Below are positions 1 to 8,768 of a DNA stretch of 52,522 nucleotides, one piece after another. This stretch comes from Brevibacterium rongguiense (GTDB taxonomy: Bacteria; Actinomycetota; Actinomycetes; Actinomycetales; Brevibacteriaceae). The notes under the pieces are model-generated. The model made no database searches. It saw only the letters and a list, made by a program, of their open reading frames with translations, and was not told the origin of the DNA. The translations under genes and the position numbers were made by a program. Position 1 is the first letter of the stretch. Each line of letters starts with the position of its first letter. The stretch covers positions 1 through 52,522 of the forward strand of contig NZ_WWEQ01000019.1 of the NCBI RefSeq assembly GCF_009857845.1. Reading direction: 5' to 3'.

Positions 1-2
1 CC

Positions 3-1655
3 GAGCACCGCGGTGCGGCCGCCGAGCAGCAGCGCGAGGAGGACCGCCCGGAGCGCGGCCAGCGCCGCCGCCGGGGCGAGGGCCGACGCGGCGACGCCGA
101 GGACGGCCAGGAGCGCGGCCAGCAGGATCGCGCCGAGCGCACCGAGTCCGACGAGCGCCGCGGGCGCAGCCGCCGCGGCAGCCGCGACGGCGACTCCGAG
201 GCCCGCGACAGCCGCGAGGGCCGCGACAGCCGCGCGGACCGCGGCGACAGCAACGGCCGCAACGACAACAACGGCGGCCGCGACAACGGTGGCCGCTACG
301 ACAACCGCGGTGACAGCAAGAACGGTCGCGACAGCAACCGGGGCGACGGCGGCAACGGCCGCAACGACGGCAACGGCCGCGACAACAACAACCGGGGCGA
401 CGGCCGCGACGGGGACGACCGCCGCGGGCGCAACCGGCGCGATCGCAAGCGCCGCGGCGGCAACGGGCGCGAGGACGAGCAGGACCTGCGCCCCGACGAC
501 GTCCTCATCCCCGTGGGCGGCATCCTCGACGTCCACGACAACTACGCGTTCCTGCGCACCTCCGGCTACCTGCCCGGCCCCAACGACGTCTACGTCTCGG
601 CCAACATGGTCAAGCGCAACGGCCTGCGCAAGGGCGATGCCGTCGTGGGCGCCATCCGCCAGCAGCGCGAGGGCGAGAAGAGCAACCGCCGTGAGAAGTT
701 CGATGCGCTCGTGCGCCTCGACAGCATCAACGGCCTGAGCGCCGACGAGGCCAAGCGCCGCGTCGAGTTCTCCAAGCTCACGCCGCTCTACCCGCAGGAG
801 CGCCTGCGGCTCGAGACGGATCCGAAGCTCATCGCCACGCGTATCGTCGACCTCGTCTCGCCCATCGGCAAGGGCCAGCGCGGCCTCGTCGTCTCGCCCC
901 CCAAGGCCGGCAAGACGACGATCATGCAGCAGCTGGCGAACGCGATCACGACGAACAACCCCGAGGTCCACCTCATGGTCGTCCTCGTCGACGAGCGCCC
1001 CGAGGAGGTCACGGACATGCAGCGCGCGGTCAAGGGCGAGGTCATCGCCTCGACCTTCGACCGCCCGGCCGATGACCACACGACGATCGCGGAGCTCGCC
1101 ATCGAGCGCGCCAAGCGCCTCGTCGAGATGGGCCAGGACGTCGTCGTCCTGCTCGACAACATCACCCGCCTGGGCCGCGCCTACAACCTGGCGCAGCCCG
1201 CCTCCGGCCGGATCCTCTCCGGCGGCGTCGACGCGAACGCGCTCTACCCGCCCAAGAAGTTCTTCGGCGCGGCGCGCAACATCGAGGGCGGCGGCTCGCT
1301 GACCATCCTCGCCACCGCGCTCGTCGAGACCGGCTCGAAGATGGACGAGGTGATCTTCGAGGAGTTCAAGGGCACCGGCAACATGGAGCTGCGCCTGTCG
1401 CGCAACCTCGCGGACAAGCGCATCTACCCGGCCGTGGACGTCAACGGCTCCGGCACGCGCCGCGAGGAGAACCTCATGAGCGCCGAGGAGATGAAGATCA
1501 TGTGGCGCCTGCGCCGCCTGTTCGCCGGCCTCGAACAGCAGCAGGCCGTGGAGCTGCTGCTCACGAAGCTCAAGGAGACCGGTTCGAACGCCGAGTTCCT
1601 CATGCAGGTCCAGAAGTCGACTCCGCTGCCGAAGTCGGCGGCCGACGACCTCTGA
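3..1655 (+). CDS. rho: Transcription termination factor Rho (5' end outside window)
   Basis: Rho is a hexameric RNA-dependent ATPase/helicase that ends transcription. The frame is open from base 3, so the true start lies upstream; about 550 residues are visible. The first ~165 visible residues are a disordered Arg/Asp/Glu then Asn/Gly/Asp/Arg-rich tract, the extended N-terminal region typical of actinobacterial Rho. From about base 490 the cold-shock-type RNA-binding domain follows ([20 protein letters not shown]), then the ATPase core with Walker A PPKAGKTT, Walker B VVLLD and the conserved [10 protein letters not shown] stretch. The C terminus is complete. The stop TGA overlaps the prfA start (TGATG), so the two are probably translated together. 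Identification is secure; only the N terminus is unknown. Confidence 0.97.
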   Translation, partial: EHRGAAAEQQREEDRPERGQRRRRGEGRRGDAEDGQERGQQDRAERTESDERRGRSRRGSRDGDSEARDSREGRDSRADRGDSNGRNDNNGGRDNGGRYDNRGDSKNGRDSNRGDGGNGRNDGNGRDNNNRGDGRDGDDRRGRNRRDRKRRGGNGREDEQDLRPDDVLIPVGGILDVHDNYAFLRTSGYLPGPNDVYVSANMVKRNGLRKGDAVVGAIRQQREGEKSNRREKFDALVRLDSINGLSADEAKRRVEFSKLTPLYPQERLRLETDPKLIATRIVDLVSPIGKGQRGLVVSPPKAGKTTIMQQLANAITTNNPEVHLMVVLVDERPEEVTDMQRAVKGEVIASTFDRPADDHTTIAELAIERAKRLVEMGQDVVVLLDNITRLGRAYNLAQPASGRILSGGVDANALYPPKKFFGAARNIEGGGSLTILATALVETGSKMDEVIFEEFKGTGNMELRLSRNLADKRIYPAVDVNGSGTRREENLMSAEEMKIMWRLRRLFAGLEQQQAVELLLTKLKETGSNAEFLMQVQKSTPLPKSAADDL

Positions 1656-2740
1656 TGAGCACCCCCGGCGACCTCGAGTCGCTGGTCAGCAGCGTGCGCG
1701 CCCTGCTCGACGAGCACGGCCGGATCGAGGCGGAACTCGCCGATCCGGCCGTGCACGCCGACGCGGGGCGCGCGCGCCGTCTCAACCGGCGCTACGCGGA
1801 GCTCGACGCCGTGGCATCCGCGTGGCGCAGGCTCGAGGCCGTCGAGCGCGACCTGGGCGCGGCCCGCGAGCTCGCGGCCGAGGACGAGTCGTTCGCGGCG
1901 GAGGCGCGCGACCTCGCCGCCGAGCGCGAGGTCCTGGGCGCTGAGCTGCGCGAGCTGCTCGTGCCGCGCGACCCGGATGACGCGCGCGATGCGATCATCG
2001 AGGTGCGCGCGGGGGAGGGCGGCGAGGAGTCCGCGCTCTTCGCGGCCGACCTCACCCGCATGTACCAGCGCTGGGCCGAGTCCCACGGCTGGTCCACGGA
2101 GATCCTCGACGCCGCCGAGTCCGCGCTCGGCGGGTACAAGGACATCACCCTGGCCGTCAAGGCCAAGACCGGGGGAGTCTACGGCTGGACGAAGTTCGAG
2201 GGCGGCGTCCACCGGGTCCAGCGCGTGCCGGTGACGGAGTCGCAGGGCCGGATCCACACCTCGGCGGCGGGCGTGCTCGTCTTCCCGGAGGCCGATGAGC
2301 CGGAGGAGGTCTCGCTCGACGAGAACGACCTGCGCATCGACGTCTTCCGCTCCTCGGGCCCCGGCGGCCAGTCGGTGAACACGACCGACTCCGCCGTGCG
2401 GATCACCCACCTGCCCACCGGCATCGTCGCGAGCTGCCAGAACGAGAAGTCCCAGCTGCAGAACAAGGAGGCGGCGCTGCGCATGCTGCGCGCCCGCCTG
2501 CTCGCCGTGCGCGCACAGGAGGCCGCGGCGGAGGAGAACGACCGCCGCCGCTCGCAGGTGCGCACCGTGGACCGCTCCGAGCGGGTGCGGACCTACAACT
2601 TCCCGGAGAACCGGATCGCCGATCACCGCACGGGCTACAAGGCCTACAACCTCGATCAGGTGCTCGCCGGCCGGCTCGACGAGGTCGTCGAATCCCTACG
2701 CGCCGCCGAGCGCGCCGAGCGCCTCGAGGAGATCGGATGA
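1655..2740 (+). CDS. prfA: Peptide chain release factor 1
   Basis: RF1 recognises UAA and UAG stop codons in the ribosomal A site and triggers hydrolysis of peptidyl-tRNA. The 361-residue product has the normal length. It carries the RF1 codon-recognition tripeptide PVT at residues 192-194 (RF2 would have SPF) and the catalytic GGQ at 237-239, followed by the usual [17 protein letters not shown] stretch. The ATG at 1655 shares its A with the rho stop codon. A longer open frame runs back into rho, but it has no ribosome-binding site and no family similarity. prmC, the methyltransferase that modifies the GGQ glutamine, starts 7 bases after the stop. In the actinobacteria I remember, rpmE lies between rho and prfA; it is absent here. 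Confidence 0.97.
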   Translation: MSTPGDLESLVSSVRALLDEHGRIEAELADPAVHADAGRARRLNRRYAELDAVASAWRRLEAVERDLGAARELAAEDESFAAEARDLAAEREVLGAELRELLVPRDPDDARDAIIEVRAGEGGEESALFAADLTRMYQRWAESHGWSTEILDAAESALGGYKDITLAVKAKTGGVYGWTKFEGGVHRVQRVPVTESQGRIHTSAAGVLVFPEADEPEEVSLDENDLRIDVFRSSGPGGQSVNTTDSAVRITHLPTGIVASCQNEKSQLQNKEAALRMLRARLLAVRAQEAAAEENDRRRSQVRTVDRSERVRTYNFPENRIADHRTGYKAYNLDQVLAGRLDEVVESLRAAERAERLEEIG

Positions 2741-2747
2741 GCCGCTG

Positions 2748-3710
2748 ATGGCAGCCGGCAGCACCGAGTCCGCGGGCCCCGAGCACACGGCCCCTGCGCA
2801 CAAGGGCCCCGCTCACGCGGACCCCGGCCCCACCGCCGATGCCCTGCTGCGCGAGGGCGCGGCGGCTCTGGCGGGCAGTGCCTCCCCGGCCGCCGACGCC
2901 GCGCTCCTGCTGGCCCACGCGTGGGACCGCACGGGGGCCCAGCTGGCCCGCGCCCGCCTCATGGGCGAGTCCGTCGCCCCCCGCACAGCGCGGGTCTACC
3001 GCGAGCTGCTCACCGCGCGCGCCGGCGGCGCGCCCGTCCAGCACCTGACGGGCCGGGCCCCGTTCCGCCGCCTCACGCTGCCCGTGGGGCCGGGGGTCTT
3101 CGTGCCCCGCCCCGAGACCGAGCTGCTCGTCGACGCGGTGCTCGCCCGCACCTCGGCCGCGCCCGTGGCCGTCGACCTGTGCGCCGGCAGCGGTGCGATC
3201 GGGCTCGCGCTCGCCACTGAGGCCCCCGGGGCGCGGGTGCTCGGCATCGAGCGATCCGAGGCCGCCCTCGAGTGGGCCCGCCGCGCCCGCGCCGAGCACG
3301 CGGACGAGCTGGCGGCCGCCGGCTCCCGGCTGCTGCTCGCCCAGGGCGATGCGACGCAGGCCGCGGAGGTCGCCGGGCTCGTCCAGCGCGAGCTCGGCCA
3401 GCGCCCGCAGGTCGTCGTGTCGAACCCGCCCTATGTGCCCCCGGGCGCTGCGAGCGCGGAGGTCACCGCGAGCGATCCCGCGGCGGCCCTGTGGGGCGGC
3501 GGTCCCGACGGCACCGAGATCCCGCGTCGCATCATCGCGACCGCGGCCGCGCTGCTCGCCCCCGGGGGGCTGCTCGTCCTCGAGCACGCGGAGGCGCAGG
3601 GGCCCGCCCTGCGGCACGCGGCCCACGCGCTGGGGTTTGGGGGAGCGGCCACGCACTCGGACTACACTGGCCGGGATCGGTACACGACGGCACACCGGAT
3701 GGAGAGCTGA
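2748..3710 (+). CDS. prmC: Peptide chain release factor N5-glutamine methyltransferase
   Basis: PrmC (HemK) uses S-adenosylmethionine to methylate the glutamine of the GGQ motif in release factors. The 320-residue protein has a helical N-terminal domain, a SAM-binding motif VDLCAGSGAIGLALA and the substrate-glutamine motif NPPY (VVVSNPPYVPPGA). About 30 N-terminal residues rich in Ala, Pro, His and Gly look like an extension beyond the family core. The ATG at 2748 was kept because it closely follows prfA and has a weak GGATGAG upstream; a later start is possible. It is co-transcribed with its substrate gene prfA and followed after 4 bases by the Sua5-type gene. Confidence 0.94.
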   Translation: MAAGSTESAGPEHTAPAHKGPAHADPGPTADALLREGAAALAGSASPAADAALLLAHAWDRTGAQLARARLMGESVAPRTARVYRELLTARAGGAPVQHLTGRAPFRRLTLPVGPGVFVPRPETELLVDAVLARTSAAPVAVDLCAGSGAIGLALATEAPGARVLGIERSEAALEWARRARAEHADELAAAGSRLLLAQGDATQAAEVAGLVQRELGQRPQVVVSNPPYVPPGAASAEVTASDPAAALWGGGPDGTEIPRRIIATAAALLAPGGLLVLEHAEAQGPALRHAAHALGFGGAATHSDYTGRDRYTTAHRMES

Positions 3711-3714
3711 GCAC

Positions 3715-4386
3715 ATGGCGCGGAACTTCGACCTGCGCTCCGAGCAGGTGAGGGACCTCATCCTCGACGAGAGTGCCCGGGTGGTCGCCGACGACGGGCT
3801 GCTCGTCATCCCCACGGACACCGTGTACGGCATCGCCGCGGACGCGTTCTCCGCCGCCGGCGTGGCCCGGCTGCTCGCCGCCAAGGGGCGCGGGCGCGAC
3901 ATGCCCCCTCCCGTGCTCATCGGCCAGCGCAGCACGCTCCTCGGCATCGCCGAGGCGCTCGACCAGCGGATCATGGAGCTCACCGAGCGCTTCTGGCCGG
4001 GTCCCCTCACGATCGTGTGCCCCGCCCAGCCGTCGCTGGACTGGGACCTCGGCGACACCCACGGCACGGTCGCGGTGCGCATGCCCGACCACCCGCTCGC
4101 CCTCGAGCTGCTCGCGCGCACGGGGCCCCTCGCGGTCTCCAGCGCCAACACCTCGGGAGCTCCCGCCGCGGTGACCGCGGCCGGCGCCCAGGAGATGCTC
4201 GGCGACTCGGTGGACGTCTACCTCGACGGGGGCGAGGCACCCGGCCAGGCATCCTCGACGATCGTCGACATGACCTCGCAGCCCCCGCGCATCCTCCGCG
4301 CGGGCCCGATCGGCGCCGCCGCGCTGCGCGAGATCGTCGCGGACCTCGCAGACCCCGAGTGCCCCGACCCGGATGCGGGAAGCTGA
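3715..4386 (+). CDS. tsaC: L-threonylcarbamoyladenylate synthase (Sua5/YrdC/TsaC family)
   Basis: This enzyme makes threonylcarbamoyl-AMP from threonine, bicarbonate and ATP, the first step of t6A formation at position 37 of ANN-decoding tRNAs. The product is 223 residues, so it is the short YrdC-only form without the Sua5 C-terminal domain. Visible motifs are PTDTVYGIAADAF at 33-45, the KGRGRDMPPPVLI segment that matches the K-x-R substrate-binding region, and SSANTSG near residue 142. The ATG at 3715 follows a GGAGAG sequence, 4 bases after the prmC stop. The TGA stop directly abuts the GTG of the next gene. Confidence 0.94.
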   Translation: MARNFDLRSEQVRDLILDESARVVADDGLLVIPTDTVYGIAADAFSAAGVARLLAAKGRGRDMPPPVLIGQRSTLLGIAEALDQRIMELTERFWPGPLTIVCPAQPSLDWDLGDTHGTVAVRMPDHPLALELLARTGPLAVSSANTSGAPAAVTAAGAQEMLGDSVDVYLDGGEAPGQASSTIVDMTSQPPRILRAGPIGAAALREIVADLADPECPDPDAGS

Positions 4387-5490
4387 GTGCGCGCCTACCT
4401 CTTCATCGTCCTCGTCAGCGCGATCACGTGCTACCTCGTCACCCCGATGGTGCGCAGGATCGCCGAGCGCGGGCTCATCTTCTCGCCCCTGCGCGACCGC
4501 GATGTGCACTCCGTGCCCACCCCGCGGATGGGCGGGGTGGCGATGTTCGCCGGGCTGCTCGCGGGGCTCGCCTTCGCCTCCGGCACCCCGTTCCTCGAAC
4601 GGCTCTTCGACGCCCCCGGGCCCATTGTCGGCGTGGCCGGTGCCGGGGCGATGCTGTGCCTGCTGGGCGTCATCGACGACATCTGGGACCTCAACTGGAT
4701 CACGAAGCTCGCCGGCCAGACCATGGCGGCGGGCTTCATGGCCCTCAACGGCGTCTCCCTGCTCTCCATCCCGTTCAACGGCGTCATCATCGGCTCGCCG
4801 CGCATGTCGATCGTCATCACGGTCCTCGTCGTGCTCGTGACCATCAACGCCGTGAACTTCGTCGACGGCCTCGACGGGCTCGCCGCCGGCGTCGTGTCGA
4901 TCGGCGGCGCCGCGTTCTTCGCCTACTCCTACATGCTCGCCCGGGACACGAGCCCGGACAGCTACGCCAACCTCGCCTCCCTCATCATCGCGCTGCTCGT
5001 CGGCGCCTGCCTGGGCTTCCTGCCGCACAACTTCAACCCCGCGCGGATCTTCATGGGCGACTCGGGCTCGATGCTCATCGGCCTGCTGCTCGCCGCCTCG
5101 ACGATCCGCGTGACCGGCCAGGTGGACCCGGCCGTGCTCAGCGACGAGCGCGCCCTGCCCACGTTCCTGCCGATCATCCTCCCGATCGCCGTCATGGCCC
5201 TGCCGCTCATCGACCTCATGCTCGCGGTGGTCCGGCGGATGGCGGCGGGCAAGTCCCCGTTCTCCGCGGACGCCAAGCACCTCCACCACCGCATGCTCAG
5301 GCTGGGCCACTCCCACGCCCGCGCGGTGCTCATCATGTACCTGTGGACGGCCGACTTCGCGTTCGGCTCCGTCGCGTTCCTCGTCTACCCGGCCGGGGCG
5401 GTCATCCCGATCCTCGCCGGCGCCGTCGTCGTCACCCTGGCGCTGACGTTCTCGCCGTTCCTCCTGCACCGAAAGAAGACCCTCGCATGA
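4387..5490 (+). CDS. wecA: WecA/TagO-like undecaprenyl-phosphate GlcNAc-1-phosphate transferase
   Basis: This is a polytopic membrane enzyme of the MraY/WecA family. It is expected to move a sugar-1-phosphate (probably GlcNAc-1-P) from a UDP-sugar onto a polyprenyl phosphate, starting a cell-wall glycopolymer. The 367 residues have about ten hydrophobic segments and the family motifs: the Mg-binding VIDDIWDLNW, the catalytic NFVDGLDGLAAG, HNFNPARIFMGDSGSM, and the His-rich HLHHRMLRLGHSHAR loop that separates WecA/TagO from MraY. GTG at 4387 follows the previous stop without a gap. In mycobacteria the orthologous gene (rfe) also sits just before the ATP synthase operon. The exact sugar and lipid are inferred from the family. 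Confidence 0.9.
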   Translation: MRAYLFIVLVSAITCYLVTPMVRRIAERGLIFSPLRDRDVHSVPTPRMGGVAMFAGLLAGLAFASGTPFLERLFDAPGPIVGVAGAGAMLCLLGVIDDIWDLNWITKLAGQTMAAGFMALNGVSLLSIPFNGVIIGSPRMSIVITVLVVLVTINAVNFVDGLDGLAAGVVSIGGAAFFAYSYMLARDTSPDSYANLASLIIALLVGACLGFLPHNFNPARIFMGDSGSMLIGLLLAASTIRVTGQVDPAVLSDERALPTFLPIILPIAVMALPLIDLMLAVVRRMAAGKSPFSADAKHLHHRMLRLGHSHARAVLIMYLWTADFAFGSVAFLVYPAGAVIPILAGAVVVTLALTFSPFLLHRKKTLA

Positions 5491-5963
5491 GCACTGAGCA
5501 CAGCCCGGCCGATTCCGCGGCGGGCGGCGGCCGGCCGGCCGAGACCGCCGCTCAGGCCGCCTGGCGGCGCGTGTGGCTGCGGCTGCTCGTGCGCGGGGCG
5601 TGCGTGGTCGCGGCGATCGCGGCCGCCTCCCTGCTGGTGGGCGGCCTGCTCGCGGGCGCCCGGGGCCTGGCTGGCGCGGGCGTGGGCTCCGCGCTCGCCG
5701 CCGTCTTCGTCCTCGTGAGCGTCGGCGTCATGTACGTGGGCCGCAATGCGAGCCTGACCGCCGTGGGCGGCATGCTGGGGATCGGGTTCGCGTTCAAGGC
5801 GTTCATCTTCATGATCATCGTGTGGAACATCAAGGACGCGCCGTGGCTCAGCGGCCCGGTGGCGTTCTTCACGATCGTCGCCGCGGTGCTGGCGACCTCC
5901 GCGCTCGAGGTGCTCACCGTCCAGCGCGCCCGGATCCCCTACGTCGACCCCGAGGCCGGCTGA
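5487..5963 (+). CDS. AtpI-like small membrane protein preceding the ATP synthase operon
   Basis: The 158-residue protein has a hydrophilic N terminus of ~30 residues and four predicted transmembrane helices, roughly residues 35-58, 62-83, 95-115 and 122-143. Its position directly before atpB and its four-helix layout match the poorly conserved AtpI-like protein of actinobacterial ATP synthase loci (Rv1303 type). AtpI proteins have been linked to c-ring assembly and Mg handling, but I see no motif that proves this here. The ATG overlaps the previous stop (ATGA), so it belongs to the upstream transcription unit. A 256-base gap with a probable promoter separates it from atpB. Confidence 0.8.
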   Translation: MSTEHSPADSAAGGGRPAETAAQAAWRRVWLRLLVRGACVVAAIAAASLLVGGLLAGARGLAGAGVGSALAAVFVLVSVGVMYVGRNASLTAVGGMLGIGFAFKAFIFMIIVWNIKDAPWLSGPVAFFTIVAAVLATSALEVLTVQRARIPYVDPEAG

Positions 5964-6052
5964 GCCCGTCCGCGGCGGGCCGCCGGCCTCCACGGCCCCG
6001 GTGGGAGCGCCGGCGAGCGCACTCAGGCGGCGCGCGGCCGGCTGTCGAGGAT

Positions 6053-6082
6053 TTGTGAACTGCAAGGCCCGATTGGTAGAGT
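6053..6082 (+). promoter_or_regulatory. Probable promoter of the atp operon
   Basis: TTGTGA (6053-6058) and TAGAGT (6077-6082) are separated by 18 bases, a fair match to a vegetative actinobacterial promoter. Transcription would start near 6089, leaving a leader of ~130 bases before atpB. The leader can form two small hairpins, CAGAA/TTCTG at 6116-6129 and GGGGCG/CGCCCC at 6140-6155. Confidence 0.5.
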
Positions 6083-6219
6083 GGGGCGCGTGCGCGATGG
6101 GCGCCAAGCCCCCGCACAGAATGCTTCTGTGAGAGCCCTGGGGCGGTGTCGCCCCGGCGCCCGGCGAACCGGTGCGGTCCGATCACCTCGGGCCCGGATG
6201 TGGGAGAAATACCGAAGAC

Positions 6220-7017
6220 ATGGCGATTGCGACCACCGTTCTGGCCGAAGGCGGCTTCCACGCCCCGAGCATCATGGAGTTCTTCCCGCCCGCGGTCCTC
6301 TTCGAGGGCACGCCGTTCGAGATGAACCGCATCATGATCATCCGCGTCATCGCCGCCCTGGCGCTGTGCGCGGTGTTCGCCATCGGCGCCCGCCGGCTCA
6401 AGCTCGTCCCCAGCCGCGGGCAGTCGGTCATGGAGATGACCCTCGACTTCGTGCGGGTGAGCATCGCCGAGGACTCGATGGGCAAGAAGATGGCCGAGCG
6501 CTTCCTGCCGCTCATCACGACGATCTTCTTCATGGTCCTGGCCCTCAACATCACGGGCATCATCCCGTTCCTCAACATCGCCGGCTCCTCCGTCGTGGGC
6601 GTGCCCCTGCTGCTCGCGCTCATCGTGTACTTCAGCTACCACATCGAGGGCATCCGCGAGCTGGGCCTCTTCGGCTACCTCAAGAACGCCCTCGTGCTGC
6701 CGGGCGTGCCGCTGCCGCTGCAGTTCCTCATGGTCCCCATCGAGGCGCTCACGAAGTTCGTCATCCAGCCCTTCACGCTGACGCTGCGACTGCTGTGCAA
6801 CATGATCGTGGGCCACCTGCTGCTCGTGCTGTGCTTCTCCGCGACCTGGTTCTTCTTCTTCGACGCCTCGCTGGGCTTCAAGTTCTTCGGGATCATCACG
6901 ATCGCCGGCGGCTTCTTCGTCACGCTGCTCGAGATCCTCATCGCCCTGCTACAGGCCTACGTGTTCGCGCTGCTGGCCGCCGTCTACATCCGCCAGGCCG
7001 CCTCGGCCGAGCACTGA
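6220..7017 (+). CDS. atpB: F0F1 ATP synthase subunit a
   Basis: Subunit a forms the proton half-channels of the membrane F0 sector. The 265-residue product has at least five transmembrane helices and the conserved segment with the essential Arg at 190 (TLTLRLLCNMIVGHLLL), which faces the c-ring carboxylate. I chose ATG 6220 because a GGGAGAA ribosome-binding site lies just upstream. The longer in-frame ATG at 6172 would add 16 residues with no family similarity. It is the first structural gene of the atp operon. Confidence 0.96.
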   Translation: MAIATTVLAEGGFHAPSIMEFFPPAVLFEGTPFEMNRIMIIRVIAALALCAVFAIGARRLKLVPSRGQSVMEMTLDFVRVSIAEDSMGKKMAERFLPLITTIFFMVLALNITGIIPFLNIAGSSVVGVPLLLALIVYFSYHIEGIRELGLFGYLKNALVLPGVPLPLQFLMVPIEALTKFVIQPFTLTLRLLCNMIVGHLLLVLCFSATWFFFFDASLGFKFFGIITIAGGFFVTLLEILIALLQAYVFALLAAVYIRQAASAEH

Positions 7018-7035
7018 CCCGCACCGACCCCCTGA

Positions 7036-7317
<282 letters not shown>

Positions 7318-7336
7318 GAACAGGGTGACCACCTCC

Positions 7337-7891
7337 ATGACTCCCATGCTCATCGCCGCGGAAGAGACGCCGAACCCGCTCATCCCCGCGGTCTACGACA
7401 TCTTCTGGAGCGCGGTCGTCTTCATCGTCATCTTCCTCGTGTTCTGGAAGATGGTGCTGCCCGCCTTCAAGAAGACCCTGGACGAGCGCGCCGAGCGCAT
7501 CCAGGGCGGCATCGAGAAGGCCGAGAAGGTGCAGGCGGAAGCCGATGCCGCGCTTCAGGAGTACCAGAAGCAGCTCGCCGACGGCCGGGCCGAGGCCGCG
7601 CGCATGCGCGCCGAGGCCCAGGAGGAGGGCGCGCAGATCATCGCCGAGATGAAGCAGCGCGCCGCCGACGAGGCCGAGCGCATCACCGCGCAGGCGAAGG
7701 TGCAGATCGAGGCCGAGCGCCAGGCCGCCATGGTCTCGCTGCGCGGCGAGGTCGGCAGCCTGGCGACGGACCTGGCCGGGCGCATCGTGGGCGAGACGCT
7801 CACCGACGATGCCCGCGCCGCGAACGTCGTCGACCGCTTCATCTCCGATCTGGAGAAGCAGACCCCGGCCGCGGCCGCCAAGGAGAACTGA
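7337..7891 (+). CDS. atpF: F0F1 ATP synthase subunit b
   Basis: Subunit b is the peripheral stalk. It has one N-terminal transmembrane helix (about residues 18-40, [16 protein letters not shown]) followed by a long charged helix that dimerises and reaches the F1 head. With ATG 7337 it is 184 residues; that start has AGGGTGA about ten bases upstream. GTG 7325 is an alternative that adds four residues (MTTS). The coiled-coil part is rich in Ala, Glu, Lys and Arg, as expected. The stop overlaps the atpH start by one base (TGATG). Confidence 0.94.
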   Translation: MTPMLIAAEETPNPLIPAVYDIFWSAVVFIVIFLVFWKMVLPAFKKTLDERAERIQGGIEKAEKVQAEADAALQEYQKQLADGRAEAARMRAEAQEEGAQIIAEMKQRAADEAERITAQAKVQIEAERQAAMVSLRGEVGSLATDLAGRIVGETLTDDARAANVVDRFISDLEKQTPAAAAKEN

Positions 7892-8697
7892 TGCTCCAGT
7901 CGAGCAGGAACTCGCTCGCCCTCACGCTCGAGGACGCGAACGCGGGCATCGACGCCGGCCTGGCCGCGGGCCTCGGCGGGGGCCTGCTGTCCATGGTGGG
8001 CGTGCTGGCCGACAGCGCGCCGCTGCGGCGGGCGCTGGCGGACGCGGCGCTCGCCGCCGACGCCAAGCGCGGGCTGCTGTCCTCCGTGTTCGGCGGGAAG
8101 GTCGACGCCACCGCCCTCGAGGTCGCCGCGAAGGCCGCCGCGCGCCGCTGGGCGCGCGGGCAGGACCTCGTGACGGCGCTCGAGACGGCCGGCGTGACCG
8201 CGGTCGCCGCGCAGGCGCAGGCCGAGGGCCGGCTCGGCGAGGTCGAGGAGGAGCTCTTCCGCTTCACCCGCCTCATCGTCTCCGAGCACGAACTCGACCT
8301 CGCGTTCGAGTCCACCGCCTCGGGCGAGGCGAAGGCCCAGCTCGTCGCGAACCTGCTCGGCGGCCGCGCCGCCGCGCAGACCATCGAGCTCGCCACCCAG
8401 GCGGCGCTGCACCCGCGCTCCAAGCGGGTCACCGAGGCGCTGGAGAACTACAGCGAGATCCTCGCGTTCCGCCAGCAGCGCTCGGTGGCAGACGTCACCG
8501 TCGCCCGTCCGCTCAGCGCCGACCAGGCGCAGCGGCTGGCCGACGCGCTGTCCGCCTCCTACGGACGGCGCCTCGTGCTCAACGTCCACGTCGACCCCGA
8601 GGTCGTCGGGGGCGTGCGCGTGCAGATCGGCGACGAGGTCATGAACGCCACCATCGCGGATCGCCTGGCGGACCTCCGCCGGCGGCTCGTCGGCTGA
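7891..8697 (+). CDS. atpH: F0F1 ATP synthase subunit delta
   Basis: Subunit delta joins the peripheral stalk to the top of the alpha3beta3 head. The 268-residue product is longer than the ~178 residues of E. coli delta but fits the usual ~270-residue actinobacterial delta. The C-terminal part shows the family signature, a stretch like [22 protein letters not shown] followed by [21 protein letters not shown] and [10 protein letters not shown]. Start and stop are fixed by the one-base overlap with atpF. A 71-base gap with no clear signal precedes atpA. Confidence 0.95.
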   Translation: MLQSSRNSLALTLEDANAGIDAGLAAGLGGGLLSMVGVLADSAPLRRALADAALAADAKRGLLSSVFGGKVDATALEVAAKAAARRWARGQDLVTALETAGVTAVAAQAQAEGRLGEVEEELFRFTRLIVSEHELDLAFESTASGEAKAQLVANLLGGRAAAQTIELATQAALHPRSKRVTEALENYSEILAFRQQRSVADVTVARPLSADQAQRLADALSASYGRRLVLNVHVDPEVVGGVRVQIGDEVMNATIADRLADLRRRLVG

Positions 8698-8768
8698 GCC
8701 CACACACACATACGCAGGCGGCGGTCCGCTGGGTCGCTGCGAGGAATGAAGGAAGCAGGGAAACCGCA

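Noticed and set aside
3532-5469. Very long minus-strand frames opposite prmC, tsaC and wecA (and similar ones opposite atpA, atpD, murA, arcD, ettA and pepN)
   Set aside because: They mirror the codon bias of the real genes, are Arg/Gly/Asp/His-rich, and have no motifs.
7325-7327. GTG 7325 as the atpF start
   Set aside because: It remains possible, but ATG 7337 has AGGGTGA at good spacing while GTG 7325 has no ribosome-binding site.
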